DNA of 64,000 nt from Comamonas endophytica (GCF_023634805.2 NZ_CP106882.1:186001-250000), one strand, 5' to 3'. Numbered from the stretch's first letter, positions 1-8,640 are shown. A program made the numbers and translations. Notes: generated from the sequence alone by a model not told the origin.

Positions 1-123
1 GTCCTGCGCCGCCAGCGCTGCCAGCGCGCGCCAGCGCTCGAGGGTGGCGCCGCCGCCCGGGCGCGGCAGCCGCGGTGAACTCTGCAGGGCCAGGCGAAAC
101 AGTTCGGCGCTGGCCCTGCTCAT
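1..123 (-). CDS. Partial CDS, possibly acyl-CoA dehydrogenase-like
   Basis: Only the first 41 codons are inside the window. The ATG at 123 overlaps the stop of the trehalose synthase gene (ATGA), so the two are translationally coupled. The visible protein begins MSRASAELFRLALQ and continues through a Pro/Gly linker into ATLERWRALAALAAQD. That N-terminus resembles acyl-CoA dehydrogenase-like proteins of Burkholderiales, but this is an impression from a short segment. Function should be treated as unknown. Confidence 0.55.
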   Translation of the reverse strand, partial: MSRASAELFRLALQSSPRLPRPGGGATLERWRALAALAAQD

Positions 124-1535
124 GAGCCGGTTTTCTCCAGCGCCTGTCCCTGGCGCGAGAACAGGTCGGAGAGATAGCGCTGATGCCACCACTGGATGTC
201 ATGGCTGCGCAGCCTCTTGAGCATGGCGCGGTGGCGCTGCACGCGTTCCAGCCGCGGCATCTGCAGCGCGCGCTCGATGGCCTGCGCCACGCTGTCCAGG
301 TCGAAGGGGTTGACCAGCAGCGCCTCGCTCAGCTCATGCGCCGCGCCGGCGAACTCCGACAGGATCAGCACGCCCGGATCGTCCGGGTCCTGCGCCGCCA
401 GGTATTCCTTGGCCACGAGGTTCATGCCGTCCTTCAGCGGGGTGACCAGCGCGGCGCGCGCCAGCCGGTAGAAGCCCGTCAGCAGCCCATGCTCATACAC
501 GGCATTGACATAGCGGATCGGCGCATAGGTGGGCGTGCCGTGGCTGCCATTGATGCGCGAGGCCAGCGACTCGAGCTCGGTGCACAGCTGCTGGTAGCTC
601 GACAGCTCGCTGCGCGACTTGCTGGCGATCTGCAGCAGCACCGGCGGCTCCTCGGAGGGGCTCTGCCTGGCCTGCGCGATATAGCGTTCGAACGCCAGGA
701 ACTTGCGCTTCAGGCCCTTGCTGTAATCCAGCCGGTCCACTCCGATGACCAGCGGGCTGTCGCCCAGCGAGGCCTTGAGCTGCTGCACGGCGGACTCCGC
801 CCGGGCCTGCGGCGCAACGCCTTCGATGCGCGCCGTGTCGATGGAGATCGGGTAGACGCCAAAGCGCGTGGTGCGGCCGTGGTGGCGCACGTTGAACATC
901 TCGCTGCCCGCATGGAAGATCAGCATGTCCGGATGCTTACGTTTGAGCGCCTGGAAATAATCGGCCAGGTTCTTCAGGTCGCCACCGGTCTGCAGGCCCA
1001 CCACGTCATAGCTCAACAGCCCGCCAAACAGTTCCGCATGCTGCGGCACCATGCGCAGCAGGTCCATTGGCGGCACGGGAATGTGATGGAAATATCCCAC
1101 CGTGCCAAGGTGGCCGCGATCGCGCAGTGCCTTCGCCGTCAGCAGCAGGTGGTAGTCGTGCACCCAGACGACGTCATCCTCGTGCGCATGCGCCAGCACC
1201 TCGGCAGCGAATTTTTCATTGACCTGCCGGTAGGTGCGGAAGGCCTCCTCATCCGGATGCAGGTGGTCGGGCCGCAGATGGCATATCGGCCAGAGAACTT
1301 CGTTGGAATATGCGAGATAATAATCCCGATATTCCTTTTCGGTCAGGGAGAAAACCTCGAATTCAATATTCCCCACAGTGCCGGATTTTCTTTTGCAGGA
1401 ATCGCTGACGTCCCCGCTCCATCCGATCCACAGGCCTTGCACCGACGAAAACGTGTCTTGCACCGCGGCTGCCAGCCCGCCCGCCTGGGGTTTTTCATCA
1501 TGGCACACTCGGTTCGAGACAATAATCAGTTTCAT
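120..1535 (-). CDS. otsA: Alpha,alpha-trehalose-phosphate synthase (GT20)
   Basis: Cytoplasmic glycosyltransferase that joins UDP-glucose to glucose-6-phosphate to give trehalose-6-phosphate, the first step of osmoprotectant trehalose synthesis. The 471 residues match the usual OtsA length. Visible GT20 hallmarks are the N-terminal IIVSNR strand with the AGGLAAAV loop, VWVHDYHLL, the GYFHHIPVP segment, GVDRLDYSKGL (donor-binding Arg and Lys) and VTPLKDGMNLVAKEY near the C-terminus. The start is the ATG at 1535. No OtsB phosphatase is visible; it could lie beyond the left edge. The next gene overlaps by four bases. About 257 bases separate it from the divergent SDR gene. Confidence 0.95.
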   Translation of the reverse strand: MKLIIVSNRVCHDEKPQAGGLAAAVQDTFSSVQGLWIGWSGDVSDSCKRKSGTVGNIEFEVFSLTEKEYRDYYLAYSNEVLWPICHLRPDHLHPDEEAFRTYRQVNEKFAAEVLAHAHEDDVVWVHDYHLLLTAKALRDRGHLGTVGYFHHIPVPPMDLLRMVPQHAELFGGLLSYDVVGLQTGGDLKNLADYFQALKRKHPDMLIFHAGSEMFNVRHHGRTTRFGVYPISIDTARIEGVAPQARAESAVQQLKASLGDSPLVIGVDRLDYSKGLKRKFLAFERYIAQARQSPSEEPPVLLQIASKSRSELSSYQQLCTELESLASRINGSHGTPTYAPIRYVNAVYEHGLLTGFYRLARAALVTPLKDGMNLVAKEYLAAQDPDDPGVLILSEFAGAAHELSEALLVNPFDLDSVAQAIERALQMPRLERVQRHRAMLKRLRSHDIQWWHQRYLSDLFSRQGQALEKTGS

Positions 1536-1792
1536 TTTTTATTTCGAGGATGACGGTTGATATTTGCAGGGGTTCCCCATTATTGACGTGGATGGAAATC
1601 CAGATGTAGGAGAGCTCGCCCTGTACCTGTGGGAGATGAAAAAAGCCTATAAAACCTGACGGAAAACTGAATCGAAGCCCCGCCTGCGGATATCGCTGCT
1701 TCTGGGCGAACCCGTCAAATGTCCTGGCGCCAGGGTGCTTGACGCGCCGCCCGAAGGGCTCCACATTGGCAGCTGTCTGCAGGAAACCACCC

Positions 1793-2494
1793 ATGAGCTC
1801 CTCTCCCTCGATCGTGATCACCGGCGGCTTCGGCGCGCTCGGCAGCGCCATCGGCATGGCGGCGGCCGACGCCGGCGCGCGCGTCTGCCTCATCGGCCAC
1901 GGCAACGCGCCGGATACGCCCCTGCCCAGCATCGGCAACATCGACCTCACCGATCCCGACGCTGCGCAGGCCGCGCTGCAGCAGGCCTCGGGCCTGCTGG
2001 GCGGCATCGATGCGCTGGTCAACGTCGCGGGCGGCTTCCAGTGGCAGACCTCGAGCGGCGATGCATTCGATGCCTGGGACCGCATGTATGCCATGAACCT
2101 GAAGACCGCCGTGCTGGCCACGCGTGCCGCGCTGCCCTGGCTGCGCGCGCGGCCGCAGGCGCGCATCGTGAACGTGGGTGCCACGGCGGCACTGTCGGCT
2201 GCGGCCGGCATGGGGGCCTACGCCGCATCCAAGGCCGGCGTCATCAAGCTCACCGAGGCCTTGGCCGCCGAACTTGCAGAGGCCGGCATCAACGTCAACG
2301 CCGTGTTGCCCAGCATCATCGATACCCCGCAAAACCGCCGCGACATGCCCGACGCCGATCCGCGCCAATGGGTGCGCGCCGACGATGTGGCGCGCGTGGT
2401 GCTGTTTTTCCTCGGCCCGGGCGCGGTGGCCGTGACCGGCGCGGCACTGCCCGTGACGCTCGGGCGCGGCGCGCGCTCCGACGAGCGGCTCTAG
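1793..2494 (+). CDS. SDR family oxidoreductase
   Basis: Classical short-chain dehydrogenase of 233 residues. The start chosen is the ATG at 1793, preceded by AGGAAA; the open frame begins 18 codons earlier without a ribosome site. The Rossmann motif GGFGALGSAIG opens the protein, and a catalytic YAASK tetrad segment follows AAAGMGA, so it should be an active NAD(P)(H)-dependent oxidoreductase. The substrate cannot be told from the sequence. It stands alone between otsA (divergent) and a methyltransferase 173 bases downstream. Confidence 0.85.
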   Translation: MSSSPSIVITGGFGALGSAIGMAAADAGARVCLIGHGNAPDTPLPSIGNIDLTDPDAAQAALQQASGLLGGIDALVNVAGGFQWQTSSGDAFDAWDRMYAMNLKTAVLATRAALPWLRARPQARIVNVGATAALSAAAGMGAYAASKAGVIKLTEALAAELAEAGINVNAVLPSIIDTPQNRRDMPDADPRQWVRADDVARVVLFFLGPGAVAVTGAALPVTLGRGARSDERL

Positions 2495-2667
2495 GCAGGG
2501 CGCACCCGGACTCATCCAGGGCGGATCGTTGACCGCATCCCTTGCGCATGGACGCCTACAGGCTTAATAGTCAATGCCTATTTCGCAAATAGCGTGCGTC
2601 ACTTAAGTTGTTGTCGATGGAATGCCTCGTCGTGCGAAGCATTGCGCACCACAGCAACGGAGGATGC

Positions 2668-3480
2668 ATGGACAGCAATCAGGCGTTATGGGAAAAGGGG
2701 GATTTCACGCAAGTCGCCGCTTTCATGCGCGACAGCGGGGAAGCGCTGGTCGAGGGACTGGACATACGGCCGGGCATGCAGGTGCTGGATGTGGGTTGCG
2801 GCGACGGCACCACCGCGCTGCCGGCGGCGCGGCGCGGCGCGCGGGTGCTGGGCATCGACATCGCGCGCAGCCTGGTGGCCGCGGGCAACGCGCGCGCGCA
2901 GGCCGAGGGCCTGGACGATTGCCGCTTCCAGCAGGGGGATGCGGCCCGCCTGGTGGGTGTGGCGGACCACAGCGCGGACCTGGTGCTCAGCATCTTCGGC
3001 GCCATGTTCGCGTCCGACCCGTTGGCCGTCGCGCGCGAACTGGTGCGTGTCACCAGGCGCGGCGGACGCATCGTCATGGGCAACTGGATCAGTGACGATC
3101 CCAGCTTCATCTCGCAGGTGCTCAAGATCAGCGCCCGGTATGCGCCGCCACCGCCCGAGGGCTTCATCAGTCCGCTGGCCTGGGGTTCGGAAATCAACGT
3201 GCGCGGGCGCTTCGCCGCCGCGGGCGTGCTACCGGAGCAGATCCGCTGTTCGCGCGAAACCTATCTGTTCCGGGCGCCGATGGAGCCCACAGCCTTGATC
3301 GAGGTTTTGCGCAAGTTCTACGGCCCGGCCATGAATGCCTTCGAGGCCGCCACGAAAGCCGGTACCCAGGACGTGCTGCAGCGCGAACTCGAGGCGCTGG
3401 CCAGTGCGCACAACACCAGCGCGCGCGCCCACACCACGGTCATTCCCGCCACCTTTCTCAAGGTGATCGTCAATCTCTGA
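2668..3480 (+). CDS. Class I SAM-dependent methyltransferase
   Basis: Soluble 270-residue methyltransferase. Motif I (VLDVGCGDGTTALPAA) binds S-adenosylmethionine, followed by a GIDIARSLV acidic-loop strand and a VRVTRRGGRIVMGNW motif typical of UbiE/methyltransferase-11 proteins. The start at 2668 (MDSNQALW) is supported by GGAGG five bases upstream; a longer frame from 2608 has no such signal. No substrate clue is given by the neighbours. Confidence 0.85.
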   Translation: MDSNQALWEKGDFTQVAAFMRDSGEALVEGLDIRPGMQVLDVGCGDGTTALPAARRGARVLGIDIARSLVAAGNARAQAEGLDDCRFQQGDAARLVGVADHSADLVLSIFGAMFASDPLAVARELVRVTRRGGRIVMGNWISDDPSFISQVLKISARYAPPPPEGFISPLAWGSEINVRGRFAAAGVLPEQIRCSRETYLFRAPMEPTALIEVLRKFYGPAMNAFEAATKAGTQDVLQRELEALASAHNTSARAHTTVIPATFLKVIVNL

Positions 3481-3582
3481 CGCTGCGCCGCGACATTGAG
3501 ACTTCCCCCAGTGCAGGCAATGGGACGGGCGCGCATCGCCCTCCCTAGAATTTGCGCAAGATCCAGCCCGGAGAAGCCTGCC

Positions 3583-4677
3583 ATGTTCCGCATCCGTCTG
3601 CTCTGCGTTCTTTCCTGCCTGCTGTGGGCCACCGCGTGCAAGGCACCGTGCCCATGCCCTGCGCCCCCTGCGGCCATCGGCCCCGGAGCTCCCGCCGCGC
3701 CGCAGGTGCCCGACCAATCCATCGCCCCCGTTGCGCCAGTCAGGCCGCCCGGCGCCTTCGCCACCGGCGCGCAGCCCACGCGGCTGCGCGTGACCAACCA
3801 GTGCACCGAGCCGATATGGCTGCAGTATGCCGTGGGCTCGGGCGCGTCCGACCAGGGCAATGTGCTTGGGCCGCAACAGATCCAGCTGCAGTCGGGCGAA
3901 TCGCATGATTACCCGATTCCTCCCGGCCGCCTGGAGGCCACGCGCTTCTGGCCCAAGACCGGCTGCGACGCGGCCGGTCTGAACTGCAAGATCGGAATGT
4001 CGTCTCCGCCCTGCCCTGCCACCGGCTGCATGCCTCCCATCGAATCGAAGTTCGAGGCGACGTTTGCCGCCACCGACTGCGCCAACGAAGGCTACCGCTG
4101 CATGACCTACTGGAACGCCAGCCAGGTCGACGGCTACACGCTGCCGATCTCGGTGTTTCCCAAGGGACCGGGCGTGCAGCCGCCGGGCACGCCGGGCATC
4201 GAGCAATGCGTGGAGTCGCGCTGTGATGCGCTCGACCTGCTGCAATGCCCGAGCAACGAGCGCATCGGCAAGCGCACCCTGGACCTGCGCGTGTTCGCCC
4301 CCGACGATCGCTCCAAGCTGGTGGGCTGCCTCTCGCCCTGCAAGGCGCACAACTACCCACCGCCCTTCGGGCTGGGCCTGCCGGAAAACGATGAGCATGG
4401 GCTCATGCTGTGCTGCCCCGAGGGAGTTACCCCCGAGGAATGCCGCCAGGTACCGGTCTTGAGCACCCAGTACGTGCAGTACATCAACAAGGTCTGCCCG
4501 AATGTCTATGCATATTCGTATGACGACAGGGTTGGATTGCACAAATGCCCGGCGCAGACCCAGTACGAAGTCGTGTTCTGCGGTGGCACCGGCTCGGGTC
4601 CCACGGCAACGCTGCTGCCCCAATCGGCGCCCAAGCCCAGGCCACGGCCCGCATACCCGACGACTTTCGGCCCCTGA
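3583..4677 (+). CDS. Thaumatin-like secreted protein, probable lipoprotein
   Basis: A 364-residue exported protein. The ATG at 3583 follows GGAGAAG and begins a hydrophobic signal (MFRIRLLCVLSCLLWATAC); the Cys after ATA may be lipidated, although the lipobox is imperfect because the -3 residue is Ala. A Pro/Ala-rich linker leads to a Cys-rich domain of about 280 residues with roughly eighteen cysteines. It begins LRVTNQCTEPIWLQ and ends KVCPNVYAYSYDD...YEVVFC, the pattern of plant and fungal thaumatin-like (PR-5) proteins with their eight disulfides. Family members bind or cleave glucans or act on membranes; the role here is unknown. A terminator follows at 4696. Confidence 0.75.
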   Translation: MFRIRLLCVLSCLLWATACKAPCPCPAPPAAIGPGAPAAPQVPDQSIAPVAPVRPPGAFATGAQPTRLRVTNQCTEPIWLQYAVGSGASDQGNVLGPQQIQLQSGESHDYPIPPGRLEATRFWPKTGCDAAGLNCKIGMSSPPCPATGCMPPIESKFEATFAATDCANEGYRCMTYWNASQVDGYTLPISVFPKGPGVQPPGTPGIEQCVESRCDALDLLQCPSNERIGKRTLDLRVFAPDDRSKLVGCLSPCKAHNYPPPFGLGLPENDEHGLMLCCPEGVTPEECRQVPVLSTQYVQYINKVCPNVYAYSYDDRVGLHKCPAQTQYEVVFCGGTGSGPTATLLPQSAPKPRPRPAYPTTFGP

Positions 4678-4695
4678 TCACCTGCCCGCGCCCTC

Positions 4696-4745
4696 ATGCG
4701 TGCGAGCCCCGCGTCGCCGTGGGGCTCGCGCATGTGCGCTTTTTT
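4696..4745 (+). terminator. Intrinsic terminator after the thaumatin-like gene
   Basis: The 9-bp stem GCGAGCCCC/GGGGCTCGC (4702-4710 and 4721-4729) is extended by ATGC/GCAT around a 2-base bulge. Six T residues follow at 4740-4745. Placed 18 bases after the stop codon at 4677. Confidence 0.75.
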
Positions 4746-4924
4746 AGCCGCTAAAGAATCCGGCTCCCTGAAGGACAAACGGTTGGACTCTATATAGTTT
4801 TTACCTATTGCCTTTATAAACTCAATAGATAGATTTGAGTATGGCTATCCACCATGGACGCCCTGGCCGCGATCCTGCCAGCCCAGGCCTCCACCGTCCT
4901 TCAACCATCATGAAAGAGGCTCCG

Positions 4925-5344
4925 ATGACAAAACCCGTTCGACACCACAAGCAATACAAACTGGTCTCCGACTTCAAGAAGCTGGTCGCCGATGCCAAGC
5001 ACACGTTCAAGGAACTGGCTGACGGCCCGGCCTTCAAGGACTTCCGCGCCGAGCTGCGGCATACCGAACACGAACTTAAGCACAATGCCGCCGAGGTCAA
5101 GGCAGCAGTCAAGGATGCGGCGAGGGAAATCAAGGCAGCGTTCAAGAACACCGATGCGCATCTGAAGCACCTGCCCGCGGAACCGGCCTCGCCGGGGGAA
5201 CTGCACACCACACCGATCGAGCTGGAGCCGGCCCGCATCGTCTGCGACCGCGGCCGCCTGCCCGAGCCCGAGCCGGAGCCGCTCGATGTCACGCTGGTCG
5301 GGCTCCAGTCCTGCGAAACCGCAACGGCACCGGCCCTTGCCTGA
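4925..5344 (+). CDS. Hypothetical helical protein
   Basis: Not recognised. The ATG at 4925 has AGAGG seven bases upstream; an earlier in-frame ATG at 4910 lacks a site. The 139-residue product is rich in Lys, Ala and Glu, with a long amphipathic helical stretch (DFKKLVADAKHTFKELADG to AAFKNTDAHLKHL), then a disordered tail with a PEPEPEP run. No signal peptide or membrane segment is seen. The helical part recalls apolipoprotein- or LEA-like sequences, but that is only a compositional likeness. The upstream gap holds an AT-rich block (4786-4845). Confidence 0.55.
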   Translation: MTKPVRHHKQYKLVSDFKKLVADAKHTFKELADGPAFKDFRAELRHTEHELKHNAAEVKAAVKDAAREIKAAFKNTDAHLKHLPAEPASPGELHTTPIELEPARIVCDRGRLPEPEPEPLDVTLVGLQSCETATAPALA

Positions 5345-5467
5345 TGCATCGGCGTCCACCCCTGGGGCCCACGGCGCCAGATTCGGGCTGGACGCCATTT
5401 CCAGCTTTTCCTAGCCGGCGCGGAGCACCGCCGCTCCAGCCGCGCAGCCTCCTGCGCGCGCGCCGCC

Positions 5468-5956
5468 TCATCCGGGCGGCACGCCCTTCATGCGTGCCTG
5501 CAGGCCGCGCGCGAGCCGCGCATAGTTGTTCACCGCCTGGGCCGAGGGATGGAACTGCGACTGCCCGATGGCCTGCTCATGCAATGCCTCGAGTTGCTGG
5601 TACAGCGCCATGTCCTGTGCCTGAAGCGGCGGCAGGCGCGGCACGGTCTGCGCACGCACCTGCGCCGCATGCTCGAGCGCGTGCCAGGCCACGGCGATCG
5701 CCTCGCGCGGCGGGACGGATGTGCGCATGGCGCTTGCGGCAGTGGCCGGGGAATGCAGGGTTCCGGCTGCAGCCGACTGCGCGACCAGGGTCTGCAGCGT
5801 CTGCTCGAACTCGAATTCCGCAGGTCCGAAACGGCCCTTGTTCATGCGTGTCAGCAGCGCGCGCAATTGCGCCCGGAACATCAGCGCAATGGCCACGGCA
5901 GCCAGCGGCCAGGCCGCGGCCTTGAAGATCTCGGCAGTGAAAGTCAGCCAATCCAT
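5468..5956 (-). CDS. Hypothetical single-pass membrane protein
   Basis: Not recognised. A strong AGGAGG precedes the ATG at 5956, which is preferred over the GTG 34 codons earlier. The 162-residue product starts with a probable membrane helix (FKAAAWPLAAVAIALMFRAQ) followed by basic residues (RALLTRMNKGRF), so the rest should be cytoplasmic. The remainder is an Ala/Gln-rich helical domain. It lies 137 bases downstream of the alanine-rich repeat gene on the same strand and may be co-transcribed with it. Confidence 0.65.
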   Translation of the reverse strand: MDWLTFTAEIFKAAAWPLAAVAIALMFRAQLRALLTRMNKGRFGPAEFEFEQTLQTLVAQSAAAGTLHSPATAASAMRTSVPPREAIAVAWHALEHAAQVRAQTVPRLPPLQAQDMALYQQLEALHEQAIGQSQFHPSAQAVNNYARLARGLQARMKGVPPG

Positions 5957-6093
5957 GGAGTCCTCCTGCAATCCAGATATCAAGCGCCCTTGCACCGCAC
6001 CCGAGCGGCGAAAAAGAGGACCGGCCATTGCCTGGAACGCTCCCCCTTGAATACGCACCTCGCCCGCAAAGCCAGGTGCATGGAGCTTCGCGC

Positions 6094-8358
6094 TTATGCG
6101 TATTGCTCTTGCGCGGTGCCGATGAGCGCCGGCATTTCGTGCAGGTGCTCAGGCTCCGGCGGGGCAACCGGAGCCAGGGCATAGGGATCGGCAGCATCGG
6201 ATGGTGGGATATCGCTGACCAGATCATCAATTCCAGTCACGTATGCATACGTCGAATGCGCCAGCTTGCTCAAGGCCAGGACAGTGGCCGAGGTCGCCAC
6301 GCCGATGACAGCACTCTTGACTGTTTCCTGCAGTGCATCGTGCACGCCGTGCGCCCGCATGGCGGAGAGCAAGGGGTATTTGTCGTACTCCTCGGCCCTC
6401 TGTTCCATCAGGCGCTGCGCGGCCTTCTTGCCCACGTCCTGCAATTTCTCTTGATAGGTGACGGCTACAGTACTGACAAATTGCTCGTACTTGGCGCTCC
6501 CGTCAAGGTAGCCAATACCGGCCGATACCAGTCCCGTGGCGGCAGTGACCACTGTTGCAGTAGCAGGATGGCTGAAATCTCCCGCGCTCTTGACAAAGCT
6601 GTAGACGGAATTCTCACCGTTCTCATAATGCAGTGACCCAATGGCCGCGAGCGTTGTCGCCGCCCCGGCATAGTAGGCGGCCTTCACCGGAACGGGCAGC
6701 AGGGAAGCCGCCGCGCCTGCCGCGGTGGACAGCAGCAGCGTCCCTGCAACGAAATGCTGGTTTTCGCCCAGGCTCTTGATGCTGGCGACCGTGAAACTGC
6801 GGGCCGCGTCCCATGCCTGAGGCGCCTTTTCCATTGCGCTGCCATAGGCCATGGCAGCGAAGTTTTTGATGCCCTCGAGACTTGAGAACGCCGAAGCCTC
6901 GCCTGCTTCGGTGGCATCGGTCTGCAAGGATTTCAGTTTCTCGACCTGCAGGCGCGTTTTGACCACCATCGCCTCTTCGGCTTGCAGCTTTTCCTCGGCG
7001 GCTGCGACTGCGTCGTTCAGCGCCTGCACCTTGAAGGCAGCTGCTGCGCGGGCCTCGGACTGTGCCTTGTCGGCAGCGGCTGCGCCGGCTTCGGCTTGCG
7101 CGATGGCGGCAGCGGCTGCTTCGATTTTCACCTGTATCGTGGCGACATCCGCAGCCTCGGCATCGGCTTGCAGGTTGTCAGCGGCTGCCGCCGCTTTGGC
7201 TTGCGCCTGGCTCTTGGCAGCGGCTTCAGCTTCTGCCTGCGCCTTGGCGGCGGCCGCCGCTTCAGCTTCTGCTTGCGCCTTGGCAGCCGCTGCGGCATCG
7301 GCTTGCGCTTGGGCCTTGGCGGCGGCCGCGGCATCGGCTTCAGCCTGGGCCTGGGCAATGGCAGCTGCTGCTTCGGCATCCGACTGGGCCTTGGCGGCGG
7401 CCGCCGCTTCAGCTTCTGCTTGGGCCTTGGCAGCCGCTGCGGCATCTGCTTCAGCCTGAGCCTTGGCGGCCGCTGCGGCATCGGCTTCAGCCTGGGCCTG
7501 GGCAATGGCAGCTGCTGCTTCGGCATCCGACTGGGCCTTGGCGGCGGCCGCCGCTTCAGCTTCTGCTTGTGCCTTGGCAGCCGCTGCGGCATCGGCTTCA
7601 GCCTGGGCCTGGGCAATGGCAGCTGCTGCTTCGGCATCCGACTGGGCCTTGGCGGCGGCCGCCGCTTCAGCTTCTGCTTGGGCCTTGGCAGCCGCTGCGG
7701 CATCGGCTTCAGCCTGTGCCTGCGCAATGGCAGCCGCTGCCAAGGCATCCGCCTGAGCCTGGGCGGCGGCATCGGCTTGCGCTTGGGCCTCGGCGGCGGC
7801 CGCGGCATCGGCTTCAGCCTGGGCCTGGGCAATGGCAGCTGCTGCTTCGGCATCCGCCTGGGCCTTGGCGGCGGCCGCCGCTTCAGCTTCTGCTTGTGCC
7901 TTGCCAGCCGCTGCGGCATCGGCTTCAGCCTGGGCCTTGGCGGCCGCTGCGGCATCGGCTTCAGCCTGCGCCTGCGCAATGGCAGCCGCTGCCAAGGCAT
8001 CCGCCTGGGTCTGGGCGGCGGCATCGGCTTGCGCTTGAGCCTCGGCGGCAGCTGCGGCATCGGCTCCAGCCTGGGCCTGGGCAATGGCAGCTGCTGCTTC
8101 GGCATCCGACTGGGCCTTGGCGGCGGCCGCCGCTTCTGCTTGCGCCTTGGCAGCCGCTGCGGCATCTGCTTCAGCCTGGGCCTGCGCAATGGCAGCCGCT
8201 GCCAAGGCTTCCGCCTGGGCCTGGGCGGCGGCCGCTGCTCCGGCTTCTGCCTGCGACTTCGCGGCAGCCGCCGCTTCGGCTTCGGCTTCGGCCTTAGCCT
8301 CCAGCTCCGCAATCTGCGTTGGCACAGATGCCGATGCTTCAAGAATGTCATTTGCCAT
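6094..8358 (-). CDS. Large alanine-rich tandem-repeat protein
   Basis: No family recognised. The 754-residue product starts at the ATG at 8358 behind GAGAGGAAAAAGC. Residues about 20-430 are built from 12-residue modules of the type AQAEADAAAAAK, alternating with AQSDAEAAAAI blocks; at DNA level near-identical units repeat at 111- and 147-bp spacing (37 and 49 codons), all in frame. This should form a very long alpha-helix or coiled coil, as in the TolA middle domain. A charged helix follows, then about 280 residues with three hydrophobic Ala/Gly segments (VAGTLLLSTAAGAAASLL, TATVVTAATGLVSAGIGYL, VIGVATSATVLALS). There is no signal peptide. The repeats make length variation between strains likely. 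Confidence 0.7.
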   Translation of the reverse strand: MANDILEASASVPTQIAELEAKAEAEAEAAAAAKSQAEAGAAAAAQAQAEALAAAAIAQAQAEADAAAAAKAQAEAAAAAKAQSDAEAAAAIAQAQAGADAAAAAEAQAQADAAAQTQADALAAAAIAQAQAEADAAAAAKAQAEADAAAAGKAQAEAEAAAAAKAQADAEAAAAIAQAQAEADAAAAAEAQAQADAAAQAQADALAAAAIAQAQAEADAAAAAKAQAEAEAAAAAKAQSDAEAAAAIAQAQAEADAAAAAKAQAEAEAAAAAKAQSDAEAAAAIAQAQAEADAAAAAKAQAEADAAAAAKAQAEAEAAAAAKAQSDAEAAAAIAQAQAEADAAAAAKAQAQADAAAAAKAQAEAEAAAAAKAQAEAEAAAKSQAQAKAAAAADNLQADAEAADVATIQVKIEAAAAAIAQAEAGAAAADKAQSEARAAAAFKVQALNDAVAAAEEKLQAEEAMVVKTRLQVEKLKSLQTDATEAGEASAFSSLEGIKNFAAMAYGSAMEKAPQAWDAARSFTVASIKSLGENQHFVAGTLLLSTAAGAAASLLPVPVKAAYYAGAATTLAAIGSLHYENGENSVYSFVKSAGDFSHPATATVVTAATGLVSAGIGYLDGSAKYEQFVSTVAVTYQEKLQDVGKKAAQRLMEQRAEEYDKYPLLSAMRAHGVHDALQETVKSAVIGVATSATVLALSKLAHSTYAYVTGIDDLVSDIPPSDAADPYALAPVAPPEPEHLHEMPALIGTAQEQYA
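6990..8300. repeat. In-frame coding tandem repeats (36-bp modules)
   Basis: Degenerate 36-bp modules encoding AQAEADAAAAAK-like dodecads are grouped into larger units. The block starting CGACTGGGCCTTGGCGGCGG recurs at 7381, 7528, 7639 and 8107; the first three are 147 and 111 bp apart, both multiples of three. It lies inside the alanine-rich repeat gene. Confidence 0.85.
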
Positions 8359-8436
8359 GCTTTTTCCTCTCGATAGATGGTTTGAAACGTACGGACCGCA
8401 GGAACTCCTTGCCGGGAACTGAACGAATCCACAACC

Positions 8437-8464
8437 AATATACGTATCGATACTAAAATATCAA
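8437..8464 (-). promoter_or_regulatory. Sigma-70-like promoter of the alanine-rich gene
   Basis: On the minus strand TTGATA (8464-8459) and TATATT (8442-8437) are separated by 16 bases, close to both consensus hexamers, in a GC-poor island. The start codon at 8358 lies about 70 bases beyond the expected transcription start. One of the two AT-rich repeats overlaps the -35 element. Confidence 0.6.
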
Positions 8465-8485
8465 TAGCTTTTTACTATTATTTCA
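8462..8485. repeat. AT-rich repeat, copy 1
   Basis: Has the form CAATAGCTT-TTTA-CTATTATTT-CA, matching the copy at 8765 at 19 of 24 positions (all differences lie in the 4-base centre and one base near the end). The core is an imperfect inverted repeat. Confidence 0.55.
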
Positions 8486-8572
8486 ACGATGGTGTCCTTG
8501 TTGTGGAATCAGGTGAGCCCACGCCAAGAGCGCGCGGGGCAAAGCTGCGGGGCATTCCGATTCGAAAAAGCA

Positions 8573-8604
8573 AGGCCGGCCCGTTCCCTGCAACGGGCCG
8601 GCCT
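8573..8604 (-). terminator. Intrinsic terminator hairpin (minus strand)
   Basis: A perfect 13-bp inverted repeat, AGGCCGGCCCGTT and its complement at 8592-8604, closes a 6-base loop. Read on the minus strand it is followed by TGCTTTTTC. It should end transcription arriving from the MFS efflux operon at 8835. Confidence 0.7.
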
Positions 8605-8610
8605 CGAAAA

Positions 8611-8640
8611 CGCACCTTGCCGCCACAAACACAAGGTGCG
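8611..8640 (-). terminator. Second terminator hairpin (minus strand)
   Basis: A 9-bp stem CGCACCTTG/CAAGGTGCG with a 12-base loop, followed on the minus strand by TTTTCG. It lies just ahead of the stronger hairpin at 8573-8604, making a tandem pair. Confidence 0.55.

Noticed and set aside
7200..8280. Regular repeats that might suggest a CRISPR array
   Set aside because: Units are contiguous, degenerate and multiples of three, with no unique spacers and no cas genes. They encode in-frame protein repeats.
6982..8376. A 464-codon Gly/Leu-rich open frame antisense to the alanine-rich gene
   Set aside because: The 36-bp coding repeats keep every frame open. Only the minus frame has a ribosome site, a promoter and non-repetitive ends with normal composition.
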